Shown here in pieces: positions 52,506 to 61,714 of a stretch of 64,000 bases of DNA (position 1 is the first letter of the stretch; the number at the start of each line of letters is the position of its first letter). A program made the translations under genes and the position numbers. Under the pieces are notes generated by a model, which saw only the letters and a program-made list of their open reading frames with translations, ran no database searches and was not told where the DNA came from. Source of the DNA: an uncultured Carboxylicivirga sp. (lineage in GTDB: Bacteria > Bacteroidota > Bacteroidia > Bacteroidales > Marinilabiliaceae); contig CANLLN010000011.1 of NCBI GenBank assembly GCA_947491945.1, positions 1 through 64,000 on the forward strand, read 5' to 3'.

Positions 52506-53546
52506 TTATATAAATAGGGGGTTGAGTGCGAATGGGAAAAACTCGAAGTATCCAACTTGAAGGTTTGGGTCTACTCCAGCAACATTCTTCCATGTAGCTG
52601 CGGCTTTGTAAGATAAGTCAGGTTGAAAATGATGAGATGCACTTAAATCTCTCACAAATTCATAAGCAGTATTTCCATTAATAATATTAAGGTCAAAGTC
52701 ACCAACTTTTACCTGATTGGCGTTGTTTTCTCGGATAACAACGTTGAGTGTACCGTAATAGCCGCGAGGTTTTACGTTGATCCTAACCCTATCCTCCCCA
52801 GGGGCTGTCTGGTAAACTGTAAAGGTTTCAAGGTAAGGACTGTCTTGATCACCACCTGTAACGGGAATGTTATTCCAAAAACTATTAACAGTAAGAGGTA
52901 TCTCATTCGTCTTAGATCCTCTGGGTAAGCTGTATCTTGAAACCCCGGTATTTGCACCTTCAAACAACTTTGCACCATCTGCAAGAAAAAATCTTACATT
53001 GACCTCATTGAGGTTTACATAGTTCTCAAGGTTAATATTTACACTAGCTTCACCAACAGGGGCGGATGCCCAATTGATAAGGCTGTCATCCGCAGCGTCC
53101 CTTATCTCTACACCAAGACCCAACCCCAAATCAGCAATAGTAACCTGCGTATCTGACGTTATTGGGGCAAAGGCAACAAACTCATGCCCATTTCTATTAA
53201 TAGCTTGACCAATAGATGCATATGGTACCACAACAGGATATTCAGCACCGTGATAGTATCCGCGAAAGTGCCCCATGCGGTAAGGGGAATCAACCCCCCC
53301 CAGCGGCTTTCTGTAGCTCCACTCTTGTGTGTCTGTGCCATTATAACCAGGCACATACAGGCTATACCAATTGTCATTGCCACTATACCACTTGTCTGGG
53401 TTTGAACTTTCGTAACGTATAGGTTTTCTCTTAGAGTACCTGTTAATATTACTACTTGAACACAGATCCGTAACCTTATTGCTCGAAGCACCAAGTGCAT
53501 TTCTTACCATTGTAGTTGTTATGCCAACTTCGGGTAGTACTGCCAT
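52506..53546 (-). CDS. Phage structural protein of unknown function (likely tail tip or baseplate appendage)
   Basis: 346 residues, no recognised domain. Beta-rich, with Tyr/Ser/Asn-rich loops (NKVTDLCSSSNINRYSK, WYSGNDNWYSLYVPGYNG, HFRGYYHG). It starts at the stop codon of the S74 tail fibre gene (1-bp overlap), so the two are translated together and probably interact. Such Tyr- and Asn-rich exposed strands resemble receptor-binding or adhesin-like tail proteins. Function is inferred from position and composition only. Confidence 0.6.
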   Translation of the reverse strand: MAVLPEVGITTTMVRNALGASSNKVTDLCSSSNINRYSKRKPIRYESSNPDKWYSGNDNWYSLYVPGYNGTDTQEWSYRKPLGGVDSPYRMGHFRGYYHGAEYPVVVPYASIGQAINRNGHEFVAFAPITSDTQVTIADLGLGLGVEIRDAADDSLINWASAPVGEASVNINLENYVNLNEVNVRFFLADGAKLFEGANTGVSRYSLPRGSKTNEIPLTVNSFWNNIPVTGGDQDSPYLETFTVYQTAPGEDRVRINVKPRGYYGTLNVVIRENNANQVKVGDFDLNIINGNTAYEFVRDLSASHHFQPDLSYKAAATWKNVAGVDPNLQVGYFEFFPFALNPLFI

Positions 53547-55234
53547 TATATTATTAGTTTATTAAGTTTCTGTTTCAAATCCCTATTCTCTCTCTCAAGT
53601 CGCTCAATGCGCTCAGTATTGCTCTCTGTACGCCTATTCACCGCCTTAATTCCCTCAACTAGCAAGCCTGTTACACCTGCATTGTTGATTGATAGATAGC
53701 GGTCTTTACCGCCTCCATGCACCGCTTCGGGGAGTACTCGCTGTACGTGCTGCGCGATAAGTCCTGCTCTGCGCTCTCCATCTTTGAGGTAAGTGCAGCC
53801 CTTGAGTTGATTAATGCGCTGTAATGGGTTGCGGATGAGCTTGAAGTTGCTCTTTAGGCGAATGTCGGAGTAGGCGGTTACTTCGCCAGAGGCAAGGATG
53901 TTGCCAGACACATCAAGAGCTTCGGTGGGGATATTACCATCCCCAATTCTAACTGGTAGATTAAAATTGTTGTGGCTATATCCTCGTATAGTGAGACTTT
54001 TTACACCGCTACTGTCTTTTAATTGAAAATAGCCACCAAATTGATTGCTGTGAAGAAGGGCTTTACCATTACTCCCAGTTATCATATTATTAAACGTCCA
54101 ACTCCCTGCAATAACTGCATTCTCCGCCTTTTTTGGGAAAGCACTTGCATGATAGCTATCTAAGGTATCAGCATCCACATTAAGAGCATCCACAAAAGCC
54201 TTAGTTACACCGGTACTCCAATTGCCCCAGTTGTAAGCCGTGCTCCACTGGCTGCGCTCTGTGTCGGTAATAAAACGGTGTGAGCTATCCTCTGTAATCA
54301 TCGATGCCGGGTGGCTGGCCGGGTGCGTGTACTTATTAAAGTTGGCTGTTACCCATGCCTCGCTGGCAATGTTATTGTACACATCGTTGTCGCCAAACAC
54401 CCAGCGGCCTGTGCTGGCTCTAAAGAATATTCGCGCCTTATCGTCAACCCCATTGTCGATTATCAAGCCTGAGTCAACAAGGCTGTTGCCGTTGTTCAAC
54501 TTAAGCAGTGCATCGTCGATGATGATGGTTCCGCTGTTTATCTGCGACACCTCGCCATAGATGTTCAGGTTGCGAACGCTAAAGTCGGTTGCTGAACCGC
54601 CACCCAGCGGATGATAGCTGCTATTGTGATTGTGCCCCACTGCTGCCTTACCATCCAGTGCGCTTTGTAGGCCTGTAACGTGACTTATTGTGTGTGTATG
54701 TGCCGATGGGGTGAATGTACTGGGCTTGCCTGTAATGCTACTCCAACTATGGGCGTGAGCCGATGGCGCATAAGTGGCCGGCTTGCCTGTTATCTTCCCC
54801 CAGTCGTGCCCGTGCCCTGCTTCAAATAGTGCTTGCGTACCATGCGCCAGCCATGTGGGTTTATCGGCCAGCTCGCCCCATGTAGATGCACCACCCACGC
54901 TGCCATCAACCGACAAAATGCCATTCGCATCTATGGCAAGGCCGCTGCCTACTTTTATACCGCCCAATGTGGCGGCGGTGGCCACGGGCATGGCATCCCA
55001 AATACTGGGTATATCTGCACCGGCAGCGTAGGCCATAACCTCGCCGGTTGAGGCGAATGATTTGTTGACAATTAACGCATCATTCACCTCGTCGTAGGTA
55101 AAGAACTGATCGAGCCAGGAAGCTCCCGAGCTATTGGACACCCCAGTGCCTAATGAAGGTCTACCCCCTGCTTTACCATAGATCCGCCCATTCCTGCCGT
55201 ATTCCTTAGTTTTTAATGTTTGCCTAAATATCAT
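53546..55234 (-). CDS. Tail fibre with C-terminal S74 intramolecular chaperone
   Basis: 562 residues. A central run of collagen-like/phage-repeat motifs (WGKITGKPATYAPSAHAHSW, WSSITGKPSTFTPSAHTH, HVTGLQSALDGKAAVGHNH) is a known tail-fibre pattern with repeated G-K-P and H-x-H. The C-terminus is the S74 endosialidase-type chaperone: the SDIRLKSNFK start at about residue 456, then the YLKDGERRAGLIAQHVQ core and a coiled-coil tail. The chaperone trimerises the fibre, then cuts itself off next to Ser456. It likely binds the host surface. Confidence 0.9.
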   Translation of the reverse strand: MIFRQTLKTKEYGRNGRIYGKAGGRPSLGTGVSNSSGASWLDQFFTYDEVNDALIVNKSFASTGEVMAYAAGADIPSIWDAMPVATAATLGGIKVGSGLAIDANGILSVDGSVGGASTWGELADKPTWLAHGTQALFEAGHGHDWGKITGKPATYAPSAHAHSWSSITGKPSTFTPSAHTHTISHVTGLQSALDGKAAVGHNHNSSYHPLGGGSATDFSVRNLNIYGEVSQINSGTIIIDDALLKLNNGNSLVDSGLIIDNGVDDKARIFFRASTGRWVFGDNDVYNNIASEAWVTANFNKYTHPASHPASMITEDSSHRFITDTERSQWSTAYNWGNWSTGVTKAFVDALNVDADTLDSYHASAFPKKAENAVIAGSWTFNNMITGSNGKALLHSNQFGGYFQLKDSSGVKSLTIRGYSHNNFNLPVRIGDGNIPTEALDVSGNILASGEVTAYSDIRLKSNFKLIRNPLQRINQLKGCTYLKDGERRAGLIAQHVQRVLPEAVHGGGKDRYLSINNAGVTGLLVEGIKAVNRRTESNTERIERLERENRDLKQKLNKLII

Positions 55235-57276
55235 GTCATCGGTTTTACTTCCTGAAGCGTAGTATGAATAGTGTCGTCCTGGTAATCTATTACGCCACCT
55301 GCTGCCACCATAATGCAGTTACCCAGGTAAGATGTATCTTTCACCGGCCTAAGCATGTCAAAAGTATTAAGCCTAACCTTCAGTACATTACAGGGTGTAG
55401 CATAGTTATCCACAATTTGTTTTAATACCCAGTATTCTGAAGAAGATGCACTAATGCCATCTTTTTGAAAGGTGGTAATTGCAAAGAAATTGATGCCATC
55501 AGCAGAGTGAAATATTGCACCCCGCTGATTTGGATTTGAAACCTTAAAATCAGGCTCCTTTAGCAGTGTACCTATCCGTGTCTCTATTTTATGTCCTTTA
55601 TTTTTGTAGCTTGAATCTAATTTTAATTCGCTTGATTTTACCAACGAACTCAGGTCAGTGTTATAAAAGCTTGCCGTTGTATCAACAATGTCAATTGAAA
55701 TGTCGTAGATTCTCAACTTATCAGGTAATGGTGATGAAAAATTAAACGATCCTGTCCAAACGGAACTGCTAATAACCACACTTAAAGGCTGCCCATTATA
55801 TGCAGTAGCGCTATTCTCACCAACAAAAAAATTAAAATCGACTTCTGCATCTAACATCATATCACACCCATTTCTTCTTGGTAGTTGGAAGTTTTCTGGA
55901 GGGCTTGCAAACAGATATTGCGGTTTATCTTCAAGCGTATTAGTATCACGATTGTAAAATTTATCACCACATTTCAAAGCAAATGTAACCTTTGGGAAAT
56001 ATCCATCTGATATACCATCATCCGCATTATTCATCCAACTATCTGCGGTTTGATAATAAAATCGAAACCCTATCCTTATATTACTACCATTCATTAAATG
56101 AATTGGCTGCTGCTTCGATTCCAACACCGGTACTTGTGTATTATCCGCAGGCGGAGCCCATTCAAAATAATACTCCGCTTTACCCAAGCCTTCATCATCA
56201 GGGTATGCCATTACAAATTGCGAATCATACACATTGTAATTGATGTAGTTAACATGATGCGAATAATTTTCTGTTGACCATGGGAATTCCTTATGAGGGT
56301 AATTACTGTTGCCGGTTTTATTCAAATATTTACCAACATCCCCTACCACACCATCAAATATATATTCTATGCAATATGGGTCATACTCAAGATCTTGACT
56401 ATTTATAGCCGTTAATTTACTCTTCCCTTGTCCAGTTCCACGATAACCAATTGCACTAATTTCTACTGCACTCAGATCTACATTCTTGTTGCCCTGTTTG
56501 GATAAATCAGGCAAAATGTAGTGATAAAAGCTATTTGCTGAGTTCGCCTTTGCCTGCCTCTCAATGGGTAATATGTATATATCATCCTCCTTGGTTATCA
56601 GGTACACACCATTAGCAATCAGTATATTTTCAAGCACCTCTCTTATACTCGATGTTTCAAAGTCCTCATCAATCCAGTTAGCGTTATTAATATACTCATC
56701 AGCAAGGTAATTACTTGATAAAGTGCCCTGCTCATCATCAATGACTAAATCAAAAAGTGTGGTCAAATACAGGTTCTCATACTCCAAGCCAATAGCATTG
56801 AAAATGCGAGCGAAAACATCCCTGATATTATCAATACCATAATAATAATCCCCATTATCCTGAATGTAATTTAGCCGATCTGTGATTGAAAACCCATTAT
56901 TAGCAGTCAGCATAACCTCAACCCCTACCTCGGTACTTATAGAATAATCTTCTTCGTACAGCTCGGTATTCAAATAACCGATAAAATTCACAGCTCCATC
57001 ACGGTAATGCACAACCTTAAATCGCTTTAATTCCGAGGTGAAAAAATTATCCAAATACCCTTCACTGCCTTTATATACAAAAGTTAAAGTAGCGCCACAG
57101 CTGCGTATAGGCTCATACCCTAGCTTTACTTCAGGGTATTCCACTCTAAATGGCTCATATCCTGAATAAACCTCTAAAGCACCACTGTCAGTTGCCTTGG
57201 AAGCATCACGTATCTCAACTCGATTAGAAATGCCATTCTTCGACTTCCACTCATAAAATAGCTCTAGTCCGTACAT
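55231..57276 (-). CDS. Phage tail protein (baseplate/tail-associated)
   Basis: 681 residues. I recognise no named domain firmly; the N-terminal third (YEWKSKNGISNRVEIRD, GYEPFRVEYPEVKLGYEPI) looks like distal-tail/baseplate hub material, and the middle has long beta-rich blocks. It overlaps the tape-measure gene by 1 bp and the fibre gene by 4 bp (ATGA). In siphophages this slot (after the tape measure) holds Dit/Tal proteins, so a tail-tip role is inferred. No peptidase motif was seen. Confidence 0.7.
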   Translation of the reverse strand: MYGLELFYEWKSKNGISNRVEIRDASKATDSGALEVYSGYEPFRVEYPEVKLGYEPIRSCGATLTFVYKGSEGYLDNFFTSELKRFKVVHYRDGAVNFIGYLNTELYEEDYSISTEVGVEVMLTANNGFSITDRLNYIQDNGDYYYGIDNIRDVFARIFNAIGLEYENLYLTTLFDLVIDDEQGTLSSNYLADEYINNANWIDEDFETSSIREVLENILIANGVYLITKEDDIYILPIERQAKANSANSFYHYILPDLSKQGNKNVDLSAVEISAIGYRGTGQGKSKLTAINSQDLEYDPYCIEYIFDGVVGDVGKYLNKTGNSNYPHKEFPWSTENYSHHVNYINYNVYDSQFVMAYPDDEGLGKAEYYFEWAPPADNTQVPVLESKQQPIHLMNGSNIRIGFRFYYQTADSWMNNADDGISDGYFPKVTFALKCGDKFYNRDTNTLEDKPQYLFASPPENFQLPRRNGCDMMLDAEVDFNFFVGENSATAYNGQPLSVVISSSVWTGSFNFSSPLPDKLRIYDISIDIVDTTASFYNTDLSSLVKSSELKLDSSYKNKGHKIETRIGTLLKEPDFKVSNPNQRGAIFHSADGINFFAITTFQKDGISASSSEYWVLKQIVDNYATPCNVLKVRLNTFDMLRPVKDTSYLGNCIMVAAGGVIDYQDDTIHTTLQEVKPMT

Positions 57277-59342
57277 TAAAATCTCCTTTTCTTGGTTTCA
57301 AAATTCTGGATTGAACCATACAAGTCAGCGCCTTTCAGCACGAAAAGAACATCCCCACTTAATCCCTCATTAACGGGCTGAATAAGCTGCTTAAGCTTGT
57401 TTAATGGTGCAATCACTTCTGGGTTACTGGCTGCGCCTGAGTACTCACCCACCCGGGCCAGTGTTTCACCATACACAATACCACCACTGGCAAAGGCCGG
57501 CACCTTCGATTTGAACAAGCCTGTAATGGCTGCAAGGCCAATTGAGGCAGTGGCCAAACCCAGGATTCCCTTCTTTGACTCACCCGCAATCATACCCGCA
57601 ATAGCTTGCGCCAACAGGCCGTTAATTATCTGACGAAACCCGTCGAGCATAGATACAACCAGGCCTTTAAACGATACCTCGCCGGTTTCGAACATGTCCA
57701 CAAAAGCATCGGAAAGTGTGTTAATACCTCCTTCGAAGGTTTGCACCAATGCACCCGTATCGCTTATGCGTGCGCCCAATTCATCCCAGTAGTCCAGTAT
57801 CTTTTCGTTGGGCTCCTGGTTATCCATAGCTGCCAAAGCAAAGGGGTTCACCTCCTTATCGTTGGTTACTTTAAAGCCTTTTTTCTTAAACTTCACCTGC
57901 GAACCAACATCTACACCTTGTTTGCTTTGCAGCCTATCCATTGAGGCCGTGTAATTATCCACCTCGTTGGTGGCATCTTTATAAAGCTTCAGCTTTTTCT
58001 CAAGTGCGGCAATCTGGTCATTAATGCCGGCAATCTCTTCCAGCGAAGCGGTCTTTTGCTTTTCTTGCAAGGCCTTTATCTCAGCTTCAATGCTGGCAAT
58101 GTTCTCAAGCTGCTCTTTAGTGGCGGCTTTGGCTTTTTTTCTGGCAGCATCGCGGGCGAAGTACTCTTCTTTTATGGCCTTCAAATAAGCTCGATAATTC
58201 TTAAGCTGGGTATTCCAATGTGCATCACTTTTTAGTGATGAAGCTTCTTTCACCCCTCTTTTTGCTCTTTTTATCTTTTCAGCTGCTATTACAGATTCCT
58301 TAATAAGTTCCTCGTCACTTAGCTGAGATACGTCTTTTGTCTTATCTCTGACTTGCTGATAATAATCGTAATGCGCTTTTCGTGCATCTTCCCAACCTTT
58401 TTTCATCTTACCCAAGGCCACCGCCACACCCAGCAGAGCCGATGCCAACAACACATAAGGATTCGCTTTTGCTACCGTGTTGAAAGCGGATTGAGCTGCC
58501 TTTGCTGTATTTAAGGCAATTACCAAGCCGCCTATGGCCGTAGTGAGCTTCAGTATTAAATCGAAGTTATTGGCTATGAATGTGGCTACCGCCTTGGCAT
58601 TATCAATAATATCGGGCAAGTTCTCTTTCAGCTGGCCAAACAGCTCATTAAAAGCCGGTGTTAGCTCCTTGCCTATCTCAGCTTTCAGGTTGGCAAAATC
58701 GGCTTTTAGCTGCTGGGCTCTTACGCCGGCATTGTCACTTAAGCCGCCGGTGGCTTTCAGCTTCTCGTTAATAACGGCCAAGGCTGCCGAGCTGATATCG
58801 CCAGTCTCTTTCATCTTTTCCTTAAGCATGGTCGATGAAAGTCCCAGGTTATCCAAAATAGGAATAGAGTTACGGGCCAAACCGGTTACAATACTCTCAA
58901 CCATATAATCAACGGATTCACCCATTTTATTGGCCTGAACGGCTGCAAACTGCATCAGCTGAGGCATCTTACTGGCATCAATACCAAACTCGGCAGCTTT
59001 AACGGCGGCTTTCATCAACTGAAAGTCGCTGGCTGTGCCTTTGGTTTGTGCGCGCAGCTCGTCCATGTTAACGCCTTTCAACTTATTAAAGGCCTCCTCA
59101 ACACCCGAAATCTGCCCGGCCAGCTCAACCGCATCCTGAGCATAGGTAAATAGCTCGCGGGCACCAAAGGTAATGCCAATAGCACCGGCCACATTGGCCA
59201 GCGAGTTATTAACGCCGTTAAACGATTTACTTATGGCCTTCGCATTTTGCTTGCTGTATCGCGTTGCCTTAGCTAAACCTCTTTTAAAATCGTCGAATTG
59301 AGCTTTTAACTCGGCTGTTAACGTAAATTTAGCTTTCCCCAT
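57276..59342 (-). CDS. Phage tail tape measure protein
   Basis: 688 residues. The N-terminal KFTLTAELKAQFDDFKRGLAK is followed by long helices, coiled coil around 390-440 (AKAATKEQLENIASIEAEIK), hydrophobic stretches around 265-300 and 590-625 (IAGMIAGESKKGILGLATASIGLAAITGLF), and the DNELSS-like GSGVGGL pattern of such proteins. It sets tail length and lies directly after the tail-assembly chaperones, as usual. The tail would be on the short side, since 688 residues is small for a tape measure. Confidence 0.88.
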   Translation of the reverse strand: MGKAKFTLTAELKAQFDDFKRGLAKATRYSKQNAKAISKSFNGVNNSLANVAGAIGITFGARELFTYAQDAVELAGQISGVEEAFNKLKGVNMDELRAQTKGTASDFQLMKAAVKAAEFGIDASKMPQLMQFAAVQANKMGESVDYMVESIVTGLARNSIPILDNLGLSSTMLKEKMKETGDISSAALAVINEKLKATGGLSDNAGVRAQQLKADFANLKAEIGKELTPAFNELFGQLKENLPDIIDNAKAVATFIANNFDLILKLTTAIGGLVIALNTAKAAQSAFNTVAKANPYVLLASALLGVAVALGKMKKGWEDARKAHYDYYQQVRDKTKDVSQLSDEELIKESVIAAEKIKRAKRGVKEASSLKSDAHWNTQLKNYRAYLKAIKEEYFARDAARKKAKAATKEQLENIASIEAEIKALQEKQKTASLEEIAGINDQIAALEKKLKLYKDATNEVDNYTASMDRLQSKQGVDVGSQVKFKKKGFKVTNDKEVNPFALAAMDNQEPNEKILDYWDELGARISDTGALVQTFEGGINTLSDAFVDMFETGEVSFKGLVVSMLDGFRQIINGLLAQAIAGMIAGESKKGILGLATASIGLAAITGLFKSKVPAFASGGIVYGETLARVGEYSGAASNPEVIAPLNKLKQLIQPVNEGLSGDVLFVLKGADLYGSIQNFETKKRRF

Positions 59343-59652
59343 GGTCCATTTTCTTTAGTTGCTTAAGTATTGCTGCGCCTTCCTGCTTTATTTTCTCGCG
59401 CTCCTCCTCTGTCAGCTTTACGGGGGCAACCGTTTCGTTATCCCAGTCAAACTTTAGCACTTCGGTTAATTTTAAATTTTTGGAGTAAGGAGCCAATGAG
59501 GCAAACATGATGAATCGTGTATTTTCCATCTCACGCTTCAGGTTATTGTAGTATTGCTTGATGATAGCCTCAACTTCCAGTTCCGAAATTTCATCTAAAA
59601 AGTAAGCGGGAGCGATACCGGTATTCACACATATACCATACACGTCTTGCAT
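59329..59652 (-). CDS. Tail-assembly chaperone, downstream (T) part made by -1 frameshift
   Basis: 107 residues when read from the ATG at 59652, but the frame stays open back to the A9 slip site at 59709-59701. A -1 shift there joins it to the upstream gene with the peptide KKVDEGNQEVDEDKQILTM ahead of the ATG. The combined product is about 228 residues. In lambda and many siphophages this two-part gpG/gpGT product wraps the tape measure. It overlaps the tape measure gene by 14 bp. Confidence 0.8.
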   Translation of the reverse strand: MQDVYGICVNTGIAPAYFLDEISELEVEAIIKQYYNNLKREMENTRFIMFASLAPYSKNLKLTEVLKFDWDNETVAPVKLTEEEREKIKQEGAAILKQLKKMDHGES

Positions 59653-59696
59653 GGTCAGTATCTGCTTATCCTCGTCAACCTCCTGGTTGCCCTCAT

Positions 59697-60014
59697 CTAC
59701 TTTTTTTTTACCTCATCGTCCTCATTGAGTTTATTAAAGGCCAGCACCACGCCATCAAAGGTGCTTTCGTCATCGGCCAAGTCAATAAAACTCTCAAAGC
59801 TGTAATCAAAGTTTTTGTTCTTGCACTTCAAAAGTTGGTAAAGGAGGTAAAACACTTCGCCCTCGTTGGTGGGGTCAAGTTTAAAAATCGATTTCTTAAA
59901 CATCATCTCCCAAACAATCTGAGCGCGTTTACTCTTCTGAATTATGTAGGTATTGCCCTCTATCTCCACTGTAACTTGCGGGTTGAGCGCGTTTAAATCG
60001 TCTTTCTTTTCCAT
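59697..60014 (-). CDS. Tail-assembly chaperone, upstream (G) part
   Basis: 105 residues. It sits between the tail tube and tape measure genes, the fixed place of the tail-assembly chaperone. The end is DDEVKKK-stop, over an A9 run whose 0-frame reads GTA AAA AAA AAG TAG. Two products are expected: this one, and a less abundant fusion with the downstream part made by -1 slippage. Length and the acidic C-terminal run are typical. Confidence 0.85.
   Translation of the reverse strand: MEKKDDLNALNPQVTVEIEGNTYIIQKSKRAQIVWEMMFKKSIFKLDPTNEGEVFYLLYQLLKCKNKNFDYSFESFIDLADDESTFDGVVLAFNKLNEDDEVKKK
59700..59709 (-). other. Programmed -1 ribosomal frameshift site
   Basis: On minus, nine A residues then G: GTA AAA AAA AAG TAG in the 0 frame. 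A heptamer A AAA AAG (59706-59700), the dnaX-like slippery type, is followed at once by a stop codon in the 0 frame, and the -1 frame continues open through the downstream chaperone ORF to 59329. No pseudoknot was modelled. Confidence 0.8.
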
Positions 60015-60025
60015 TTTTTTGTATT

Positions 60026-60058
60026 AAAAAAAGCCCCAATGACGTATCAAAGGGGCTA
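60026..60058 (-). terminator. Intrinsic terminator between tail tube and chaperone genes
   Basis: On minus, AGCCCC (60057-60052) pairs with GGGGCT (60037-60032) over a 14-nt loop, followed by a run of seven Ts. It lies directly after the tail tube gene. Confidence 0.72.
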
Positions 60059-60078
60059 CAACCATCAATTAATCACCC

Positions 60079-60510
60079 TTACGGAATAGCAGCCACCTTT
60101 GCCAATGCGCCTTTTCCCTTGTACGATACGCTGTAAGTCACCGCTTCACCATCGCCGCTTGACAATGAAATGCTGGTGATAATGGCCGTACCTACCAACT
60201 GCATAGCGCCAGTATCAATGGCATTGGCACCTGTTTTAATGGCCGATACCAGGCGCACTGGCGTACCTGCCAACCACGCATCAAAAGCTTGCTCAAAGCC
60301 CTGTGCATCTTCCATGTCGAACATAGCATCGCAGCTCGCCGTCCAGTTTTTTCGCCCGGCCAGAAAGTCATCCCAACCGCCAGTATCTTTATTACTAATG
60401 TCAATCTCGCCCGTGCCCATATCAATGGTGTGGCTTTTGGCGTGACCTACGTGCTTTTCAGCTGCATCCGCGCCAATAAATAAGTGCAGATCAGTTCCGT
60501 TTATTACCAT
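60079..60510 (-). CDS. Major tail tube protein
   Basis: 143 residues matching the phage major tail protein (TP901-1/Mtp-like) family: MVINGTDLHLFIG, HTIDMGTGEIDISNKDTGGWDDFLAGRKNWT and the closing SYKGKGALAK. It builds the inner tail tube. A terminator follows it, which should raise its message over the chaperone and tape measure. Its place after the DUF3168-type tail terminator fits. Confidence 0.87.
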   Translation of the reverse strand: MVINGTDLHLFIGADAAEKHVGHAKSHTIDMGTGEIDISNKDTGGWDDFLAGRKNWTASCDAMFDMEDAQGFEQAFDAWLAGTPVRLVSAIKTGANAIDTGAMQLVGTAIITSISLSSGDGEAVTYSVSYKGKGALAKVAAIP

Positions 60511-60526
60511 AGCTGTCTTTTTAAAA

Positions 60527-60949
60527 TTATTGAACTTTAATATTGAATACGATTACTTGCTGATAAGCATCGTTCTTGTCTTTGTCAATTACATAATCCT
60601 CGTCATCATCCACCCGCCTTATTTGGTTGATGGTAATGCCTTCAATGGTTCCGCGCGTGGCTTCCATGGTCTCCAGTATGGCTTGTGCAATATCAACCGA
60701 CTGGCCATAGCTTTTCGCCTGTATCTCCACCGCAGAGCGAATGTTGTCGAAGCCTGTTTTGTCCTTGGTGTACTCCGAATTGCCACCATCGCGAATAACC
60801 GTAATGTAGGGTAAGCTAACGCCCTTGGGGGCAATTATTGGGTAAACCTTATTGCCTACATTGGCAGCCAGCTCGGGCATGCCGCTTATTATGGAAATAA
60901 CTGCTTTATTAATCTTTAGACTCACGGCTTTTTCTGCGTTTATTGGCAC
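60527..60949 (-). CDS. Tail terminator/completion protein (DUF3168-like)
   Basis: 140 residues: AVSLKINKAVISIISGMPELAANVG...YPIIAPKGVSLPYITV, then the IEGITINQIRRVDDDEDY beta hairpin, matching the DUF3168 tail completion family. It caps the tail tube and joins it to the head. Overlaps the gp10-like gene by 41 bp. Confidence 0.8.
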   Translation of the reverse strand: MPINAEKAVSLKINKAVISIISGMPELAANVGNKVYPIIAPKGVSLPYITVIRDGGNSEYTKDKTGFDNIRSAVEIQAKSYGQSVDIAQAILETMEATRGTIEGITINQIRRVDDDEDYVIDKDKNDAYQQVIVFNIKVQ

Positions 60950-61394
60950 GGCTCACGTACCTGGTGAAACTTTCAAATACTTCCTGCTCTATCGATTGTT
61001 CTACATTGTTGCGGCTGGCTTGTATGGCATCGTCCCAAAAGTTATTGCCCTGTATGCGCCCGGTGCGGTGCACAAACTTCCGCTTTGTAATATATCTGCG
61101 CTCGTCGGTACCTGCGTTAACAATGTACCCAAGCTGGCCTTTCCACTTGCCAAATATTCGCGCCCCAACAAATACACTTGCATTGGGCGAGTTGCGGGTT
61201 GCCCTAACGCCTATCGAGCGCCTCAACTTTTTATAGCGCGTACCATTCAGGTTCTTTTTCGCAGCAAGCACCAAGGGGCGGGCAGCTTTCTTAAAAGCTC
61301 CACGCAAAATAACCAGTTGCTGTTTGCTACGCAGCTGGTTAAACAGCTCGTCAAGCTCCTTTCTGCCAAATATTTCAATGCCTATTCCGTCCAT
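60909..61394 (-). CDS. HK97 gp10-like neck/tail completion protein
   Basis: 161 residues, basic; FGRKELDELFNQL, RGAFKKAARPLVLAAKKN and the FVHRTGRIQGNNFWDDA block match HK97 gp10-like neck proteins. It overlaps the tail terminator gene by 41 bp and abuts the closure gene by 1 bp. Basic C-terminal tail (ANKRRKSRESKD) may contact DNA. Confidence 0.82.
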   Translation of the reverse strand: MDGIGIEIFGRKELDELFNQLRSKQQLVILRGAFKKAARPLVLAAKKNLNGTRYKKLRRSIGVRATRNSPNASVFVGARIFGKWKGQLGYIVNAGTDERRYITKRKFVHRTGRIQGNNFWDDAIQASRNNVEQSIEQEVFESFTRYVSRANKRRKSRESKD

Positions 61395-61714
61395 TACACT
61401 TTGCTTGTAATCAGCTTCATCTCAACATTTCGCCCAAGCGGATCAACGCCAATTATGTTGTACTTAACACCCTCGTGTACCAGGATACAATCTTCGTTAA
61501 CGCCGCGGCGGTACCTAATGCGCCATTCAATGCGTTGGCTGGAGTTCTTTTTGTTTAAGCTCTCACCCTCGTCGAATGATATGCCTCTTCTTGCGGCCTT
61601 TAAGCCTCGGATAAATAGCACCTCCTTTTCAACTTCTGAGTTATAATCGTCCTCAGTTTTTTCAATGCGGTATATATCAACCGTATGCCTTAATGCTCCT
61701 GCTCTCATACCCAA
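61394..61714 (-). CDS. Head-tail closure protein (SPP1 gp16-like)
   Basis: 106 residues: MGMRAGALRHTVDIYRIEKTEDDYNSE, RISFDEGES-like and the GVKYNIIGVDPLGRNVEMKL C-terminus match head closure/adaptor proteins. It plugs the connector after DNA packaging. Overlaps the connector gene by 10 bp. Confidence 0.82.
   Translation of the reverse strand: MGMRAGALRHTVDIYRIEKTEDDYNSEVEKEVLFIRGLKAARRGISFDEGESLNKKNSSQRIEWRIRYRRGVNEDCILVHEGVKYNIIGVDPLGRNVEMKLITSKV

Noticed and set aside
60852-61646. 264-codon plus-strand open frame
   Set aside because: It lies antisense to four well-supported phage head/tail genes in conserved order, and has low-complexity, poorly folded-looking residues; a shadow of minus-strand coding.
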